Below are positions 40,495 to 44,262 of a stretch of DNA of 44,262 nucleotides, piece after piece. A model generated the notes under the pieces. The model saw only the letters and a list, made by a program, of their open reading frames with translations. It was not told the origin of the DNA and searched no databases. This DNA is from an uncultured Hyphomicrobiales bacterium (GTDB lineage Bacteria > Pseudomonadota > Alphaproteobacteria > Rhizobiales > Beijerinckiaceae): NCBI GenBank assembly GCA_903825465.1, contig CAIKAR010000051.1, forward strand, positions 1 through 44,262. The letters run 5' to 3'. The translations under genes and the position numbers were made by a program. Within the stretch, counting starts at the first letter, position 1. The number at the start of each line of letters is the position of its first letter.

Positions 40495-41511
40495 ATGAAC
40501 CCCACCGGCTTGCCCTTTGACGACATCCGCGCGCTGTTTCCACTCATGCCAGGACCGTCGATATCCTGCGCCGCGGACGTCCGCGCCCGCGACGCCCGCC
40601 TCGCCAAACCGCCGGGAGCGCTCGGACGGCTTGAGGAAATCGTTGAGTTCATGGCGGCGTGGCAGGGAAAGTCGAAGCCGACGATGGATCGGCCGCAAGT
40701 TGTTGTATTCGCTGCGAATCATGGCGTTGTCGCGCAGGGCGTGTCGCCTTACCCACAGGCCGTCACGCGGGCCATGATGGAAAATTTCACGGCTGGCGGC
40801 GCCGCGATCAACCAGATTTGCGGCGCTTATGGGCTCGGCTTGAAAGTTTTCGACCTCGCGCTCGACATTCCAACTGGAGACATCACGCAAACCGCGGCGC
40901 TTGACGAGAAAGCCGCGGCCGCGACATTCGCCTTTGGCATGGAAGCCATTGCCGGCGCCGACGTTTTATGCCTGGGAGAGATGGGGATTGGCAACACAAC
41001 CATCGCGGCCGCGATCTACCACGCGCTCTACGGCGGCGAGGCCTCCGACTGGGTTGGGCGCGGCATCGGCGACGATGACGCCGGCCTCGCGCGGAAAATC
41101 GACGCGGTGAAACGGGCTCTGATGGCGCATGGCGGCCATCTCGACGATCCGCTCGAGATCATGCGGCGCATCGGCGGGCGCGAAATCTGCGCCATCGCGG
41201 GCGCGATCATGGCGGCGCGCTTGGAGCGCGTGCCGATTGTGCTGGACGGTTATGTGGTCACCGCCGCCGCGTCGATCCTCCACGCGATCAATCCCGCGGC
41301 GCTCGACCATTGCGTGGCCGGGCACGTGTCGTCGGAAGGAGTCCATGCGGAGGCGCTGCGGCGTCTCGGCAAGAAACCTTTGCTCGATCTCGGGTTGCGG
41401 TTGGGGGAGGGCGCCGGCGGCGCGCTGGCGATGGGGTTGATAAAAGCGGCGCTTGCCTGCCACGCCGACATGGCCACATTTGAATCCATCGGCGTGCCGG
41501 ACGAGTCGTAG
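40495..41511 (+). CDS. cobT: Nicotinate-nucleotide--dimethylbenzimidazole phosphoribosyltransferase
   Basis: 338 residues from ATG 40495. CobT makes alpha-ribazole phosphate, the lower ligand of cobalamin. 'LAKPPGALGRLEEI', 'VVFAANHGVVAQGVSPYPQAVT', 'LGEMGIGNTTIAAAI' and the C-terminal 'HADMATFESIGV', which holds the catalytic glutamate, are clear. It is isolated from other cob genes. The 110-bp upstream gap is too short for a cobalamin riboswitch and none was seen. Confidence 0.95.
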   Translation: MNPTGLPFDDIRALFPLMPGPSISCAADVRARDARLAKPPGALGRLEEIVEFMAAWQGKSKPTMDRPQVVVFAANHGVVAQGVSPYPQAVTRAMMENFTAGGAAINQICGAYGLGLKVFDLALDIPTGDITQTAALDEKAAAATFAFGMEAIAGADVLCLGEMGIGNTTIAAAIYHALYGGEASDWVGRGIGDDDAGLARKIDAVKRALMAHGGHLDDPLEIMRRIGGREICAIAGAIMAARLERVPIVLDGYVVTAAASILHAINPAALDHCVAGHVSSEGVHAEALRRLGKKPLLDLGLRLGEGAGGALAMGLIKAALACHADMATFESIGVPDES

Positions 41512-41572
41512 CGTGGGTGGCGACTTTCAATCGGCGAAACGCTTGTATCGACGCGAACGGGAGGATTTCGAA

Positions 41573-42373
41573 GTGGCTGCGACAAGCAAGGCGATTTCAC
41601 AGGCGGCTGTTGAACGCTTCGATCTGCGCGGACGCGTCGCGATCGTTACGGGCGGTGGCAAGGGCATCGGCAAGATCTACGCGCGCGAATTCGCGCGCGC
41701 CGGCGCGCGGGTTGTCGCGGCCGACATCGATGGAGACGCCGCGGAAACCGTCGCTCGCGAGATTGTGGGGGAAGGCTACGAGGCCATTGGCCTGCGGACC
41801 GATGTCGCCGACGCGGACGCGGTTGAACTGATGGCGAACGCGGCGCTCAAAAAATATGGAACCATCGATGTCCTCGTCAACAACGCCTCGTTGATGAGCG
41901 TGTTGCCGCGCCGCGACTGGATGGAAATCCCCGTCGAGGAATGGGACAAGGTGATGGAGGTCAATTTGCGCGGCATGTTTCTTTGCTGCCGCGCCGTCGC
42001 GCCGACGATGAAGGAAAAGCGCGCGGGGAAAATCGTCAACATCTCATCGAGCCGCGTATGGGAGGGAACGCCTTTACGGCTCCACTACACCACCTCGAAA
42101 GCCGGCGTCGTCGGCCTCACACGCGCGCTCGCGCGCGAACTCGGAGCATACAACATCACCGTCAACGCGGTGACGCCCGGCGCGACATTGAGTGAAACCC
42201 AGGTCGCGAGCTCGTCTGGCAATTATCTCGCGACGCGCGTCGTTGGACGAAGCCTGGAGCGACCCCAGACGCCGGAGGATCTTGTCGGCGCCGTGATGTT
42301 CCTATCGACGGCGGCGAGCGACTTCATCACCGGCCAGACGCTCAATGTCGATGGCGGAAAGGCCATGCACTGA
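41573..42373 (+). CDS. Short-chain dehydrogenase/reductase
   Basis: 266 residues from GTG 41573, with GGGAGG at 41560-41565; the frame extends back into cobT without a better start. Classical SDR features are TGGGKGIG (26-33), NNAS near 111-114, the catalytic serine in 'NISSSRV', and Y172/K176 in 'YTTSK'. 'AADID' after the second strand suggests NAD(H). Substrate not predictable. It may be co-transcribed with cobT (61-nt gap). Confidence 0.9.
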   Translation: MAATSKAISQAAVERFDLRGRVAIVTGGGKGIGKIYAREFARAGARVVAADIDGDAAETVAREIVGEGYEAIGLRTDVADADAVELMANAALKKYGTIDVLVNNASLMSVLPRRDWMEIPVEEWDKVMEVNLRGMFLCCRAVAPTMKEKRAGKIVNISSSRVWEGTPLRLHYTTSKAGVVGLTRALARELGAYNITVNAVTPGATLSETQVASSSGNYLATRVVGRSLERPQTPEDLVGAVMFLSTAASDFITGQTLNVDGGKAMH

Positions 42374-42392
42374 CGCTAGGCGGCGCAGTCAA

Positions 42393-43904
42393 TCAGCCGT
42401 TTTCCGCGAGCAACGACAATTGGCGACGTCCACCTTCGTCGGCCAAGTCGGTCAAATGCGTGGGATAGTCGCCGGTGAAGCAATGGTCGGTGAATTGCGG
42501 GCGCGCGTTGTCGCGGCCATTCTCGCCCATGGCCCGGTAGATCCCGTCGATCGACAAAAACGCCAGCGAATCCGCGCCGATCATCGCGCGCATTTCCTCA
42601 AGCGTGTGGTTCGCCGCGAGCAGCCTGTCGCGGCTCGGCGTGTCGATTCCGTAATAGTCGGGGTGCGTGATCGGCGGCGAGGAAATCCGGAAATGGACCT
42701 CCGCGGCGCCGGCGTCGCGCATCATCTTGACGATTTTCACCGACGTGGTGCCGCGCACGATCGAATCGTCGATCAGGACGATGCGTTTGCCCTTCACCAC
42801 GGAGCGGTTGGCGCTGTGCTTGAGGCGCACGCCGTTTTCCCGGATTTTCTGCGTGGGCTGAATGAAGGTCCGCCCGACGTAGTGATTGCGCACGATGCCG
42901 AGTTCGAAGGGAATGTTCGCCTCGCGCGCGTAGCCAATGGCTGCGGGAACACCCGAATCCGGCACCGGCACGACGACATCACCCGCGACGCCCGATTCGC
43001 GGGCCAGTTGCGCGCCCATGGCTTTGCGCACGTCGTAAACGGGGCGGCCGTGCACGATTGAATCGGGTCGCGAGAAATAGATGTATTCGAAAATACAGGG
43101 CCGCATCCGCATGGGCGGGAAGGGCTTGTGAGATTCCAGCCCGGTCGGATTTTCAGCGGTTTTTTCGGAAATGACGACGATCTCGCCGTTCTCCACGTCG
43201 CGGATGAAGCGCGCTCCGATAATGTCGAGCGCGCAGGTTTCCGAGGCGAGAATGTAGCATCCGTCGAGTTCGCCAAGCACGAGCGGACGGATGCCCAGCG
43301 GATCGCGCACGCCCATCAGTTTTTTGTTTGTCAGCGCGACGAGGGAATAGGCGCCCTCGATCTGGCGGAGCGCTTCGATAAAACGATCGAGGATGCGCCC
43401 CTTGCGGCTGCGGGCGACCAGATGAAGAATGACTTCCGTGTCCGACGTCGATTGGTAGATCGCGCCCTGCCGCACCAATTCCCGCCGAAGCGTCACGCCG
43501 TTGGTCAGATTGCCGTTGTGGCCGAGGGCGAAGCCGCCGGAATCGAGTTCTGCGAACAAGGGTTGCACATTGCGCAGAATGGTTTCGCCCGTGGTCGAAT
43601 AGCGGACGTGGCCAATCGCGGCGGAGCCCGGCAGACGCTCGATCGTGGCGACCGAGGAAAAATGGTCGCCGACAAGGCCCATTCGCCGTTCGGGCGAAAA
43701 ACGCTTGCCGTCGAATGCCACGATGCCCGCGGCTTCTTGTCCACGATGTTGGAGGGCGTGCAGTCCCAGCGCCGTGATCGCGGCGGCGTTCGGGTGGCCG
43801 AAAATGCCAAAGACCCCGCATTCCTCGCGAAGCCGGTCGCCATCTAGGTCCAGTTCTTCGCCATGAGCTGAGCCGGGGAGTGTCGCGTAATCGTCAAAGC
43901 GCAT
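42393..43904 (-). CDS. purF: Amidophosphoribosyltransferase
   Basis: 503 residues from the ATG at 43902-43904. PurF makes 5-phosphoribosylamine from PRPP and glutamine, the first step of purine synthesis. A 28-residue propeptide precedes the Ntn nucleophile C29 in 'EECGVFGIFG'. The glutaminase domain ends near 250, and the PRPP-binding loop is 'IVLIDDSIVRGTT'. Of the CxxCFTG pair that ligates the Fe-S cluster in Bacillus-type PurF only the second Cys is present ('DHCFTGDYP'), so a cluster is unlikely. It follows cvpA, as in many bacteria. Confidence 0.96.
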   Translation of the reverse strand: MRFDDYATLPGSAHGEELDLDGDRLREECGVFGIFGHPNAAAITALGLHALQHRGQEAAGIVAFDGKRFSPERRMGLVGDHFSSVATIERLPGSAAIGHVRYSTTGETILRNVQPLFAELDSGGFALGHNGNLTNGVTLRRELVRQGAIYQSTSDTEVILHLVARSRKGRILDRFIEALRQIEGAYSLVALTNKKLMGVRDPLGIRPLVLGELDGCYILASETCALDIIGARFIRDVENGEIVVISEKTAENPTGLESHKPFPPMRMRPCIFEYIYFSRPDSIVHGRPVYDVRKAMGAQLARESGVAGDVVVPVPDSGVPAAIGYAREANIPFELGIVRNHYVGRTFIQPTQKIRENGVRLKHSANRSVVKGKRIVLIDDSIVRGTTSVKIVKMMRDAGAAEVHFRISSPPITHPDYYGIDTPSRDRLLAANHTLEEMRAMIGADSLAFLSIDGIYRAMGENGRDNARPQFTDHCFTGDYPTHLTDLADEGGRRQLSLLAENG

Positions 43905-43989
43905 CGCTGGCCTTTCGTCACCAACGCTATGTAGCGCCTAAGCGCGACAAGGCAAGCTTCGCGCCGGCGTCCATGAACCGGGAAGCCAC

Positions 43990-44262
43990 TCAGCGGCGCG
44001 CGAAATTTCCATCGAACGCGAAAATCGCATTTGGCAACTTCCGCTCCAATTCGGTCTTCTGGCCCGGCCGGGCGGGGGGGGCCGGCTTGTCTGGCTCTCC
44101 TTCCGCCGGGGAATCGTCGCCGCCCTTCTTCTTCAGGACCGACGATATCGTGCTGTCGAGATTTTCGGGCAGCATGCCTTGTAGCTGTGTTCCCGTCGCT
44201 TCGAGCCATGAGCGCGTTTTCGACGTTCTGACCCAATCCGGATAGGATTTTTCCGGCATGAG
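43990..44262 (-). CDS. cvpA: CvpA-family membrane protein, C-terminal part only
   Basis: The frame is open to the right edge of the window, so only about 90 C-terminal residues are visible. 'YPDWVRTSKTRSWLEATGTQLQGMLPENL' matches the segment after the last membrane helix of CvpA, followed by a Lys/Pro-rich cytoplasmic tail. An ATG at 44259 is internal. CvpA lies upstream of purF in many proteobacteria and has roles in colicin V export and envelope stress. The gap to purF is 85 bp. Confidence 0.75.
   Translation of the reverse strand, partial: LMPEKSYPDWVRTSKTRSWLEATGTQLQGMLPENLDSTISSVLKKKGGDDSPAEGEPDKPAPPARPGQKTELERKLPNAIFAFDGNFARR

Overview
The window looks like a chromosomal stretch from a GC-rich alphaproteobacterium, most likely of the order Hyphomicrobiales (Rhizobiales). 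The argS - SPOR protein - nagZ - scpA - scpB order, a DUF2852 protein, a PAS_5 protein, a SufU-like scaffold close to folE and hisI, and a cvpA-purF pair are all typical of that group. Genus cannot be fixed from sequence alone; a methylotroph relative (Methylocystaceae/Beijerinckiaceae) is a guess. The window starts inside one gene (srfC-like) and ends inside another (cvpA). No insertion sequence, phage, CRISPR array or rRNA was seen.

Layout. (1) 1-5.4 kb is an accessory-looking segment of visibly lower GC. It holds the C-terminal part of an SrfC-family dynamin-like GTPase, a membrane-anchored YfaP/DUF2135-like protein, a membrane protein with three copies of a four-cysteine module plus an NTF2-like tail, and a small secreted protein on the other strand. 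(2) 5.6-6.7 kb is an orphan Bug/TctC-type binding protein. (3) 6.8-13.2 kb is the core run argS, SPOR-domain protein, nagZ, scpA, scpB (translation, envelope, chromosome segregation), closed by a tiny convergent gene. (4) 13.3-19.5 kb, minus strand: DUF2852 protein, a C-terminally anchored membrane protein, a leaderless TAXI-type binding protein, and the hydantoinase/oxoprolinase subunits HyuA and HyuB. (5) 19.7-27.2 kb: gamma carbonic anhydrase, a double-PilZ protein, a PAS_5 protein, a candidate structured RNA with a strong terminator, a rhomboid protease, a variant SufU-like scaffold, folE, a TSUP exporter, hisI, a patatin-like phospholipase and a CBS-pair protein. (6) 27.3-27.6 kb: tRNA-Asn(GTT) and tRNA-Cys(GCA). 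(7) 27.9-33.9 kb, plus strand: a Tat-exported FMN alpha-hydroxyacid oxidase-like protein, two small ORFs, bfd-bfr (iron storage), serC, mobA, a beta-hydroxyacid dehydrogenase and a DUF1772 protein. (8) 34-39.2 kb, minus strand: an exported caspase-fold protein that lacks both catalytic residues and carries a repeat- and glutamine-rich tail, a YdeI-like protein, a tandem HD/HD-GYP protein, and gene debris (a DUF1254 remnant fused to a duplicated YdeI 5' end). (9) 39.2-44.3 kb: a membrane-anchored retropepsin-like protease, a DUF2147 protein, cobT, an SDR oxidoreductase, purF and the end of cvpA.

The most novel-looking items are the SrfC-linked cluster at the left edge (dynamin-like GTPase plus two membrane-anchored extracytoplasmic proteins, one with a strictly spaced C-x6/7-C-x4-C-x27-C triplicated module), the pseudo-caspase, the structured RNA candidate at about 21.98-22.13 kb, and the 20-bp tandem repeats that supply the stop codons of two convergent genes. 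All function calls come from reading motifs by eye; no database search was run.
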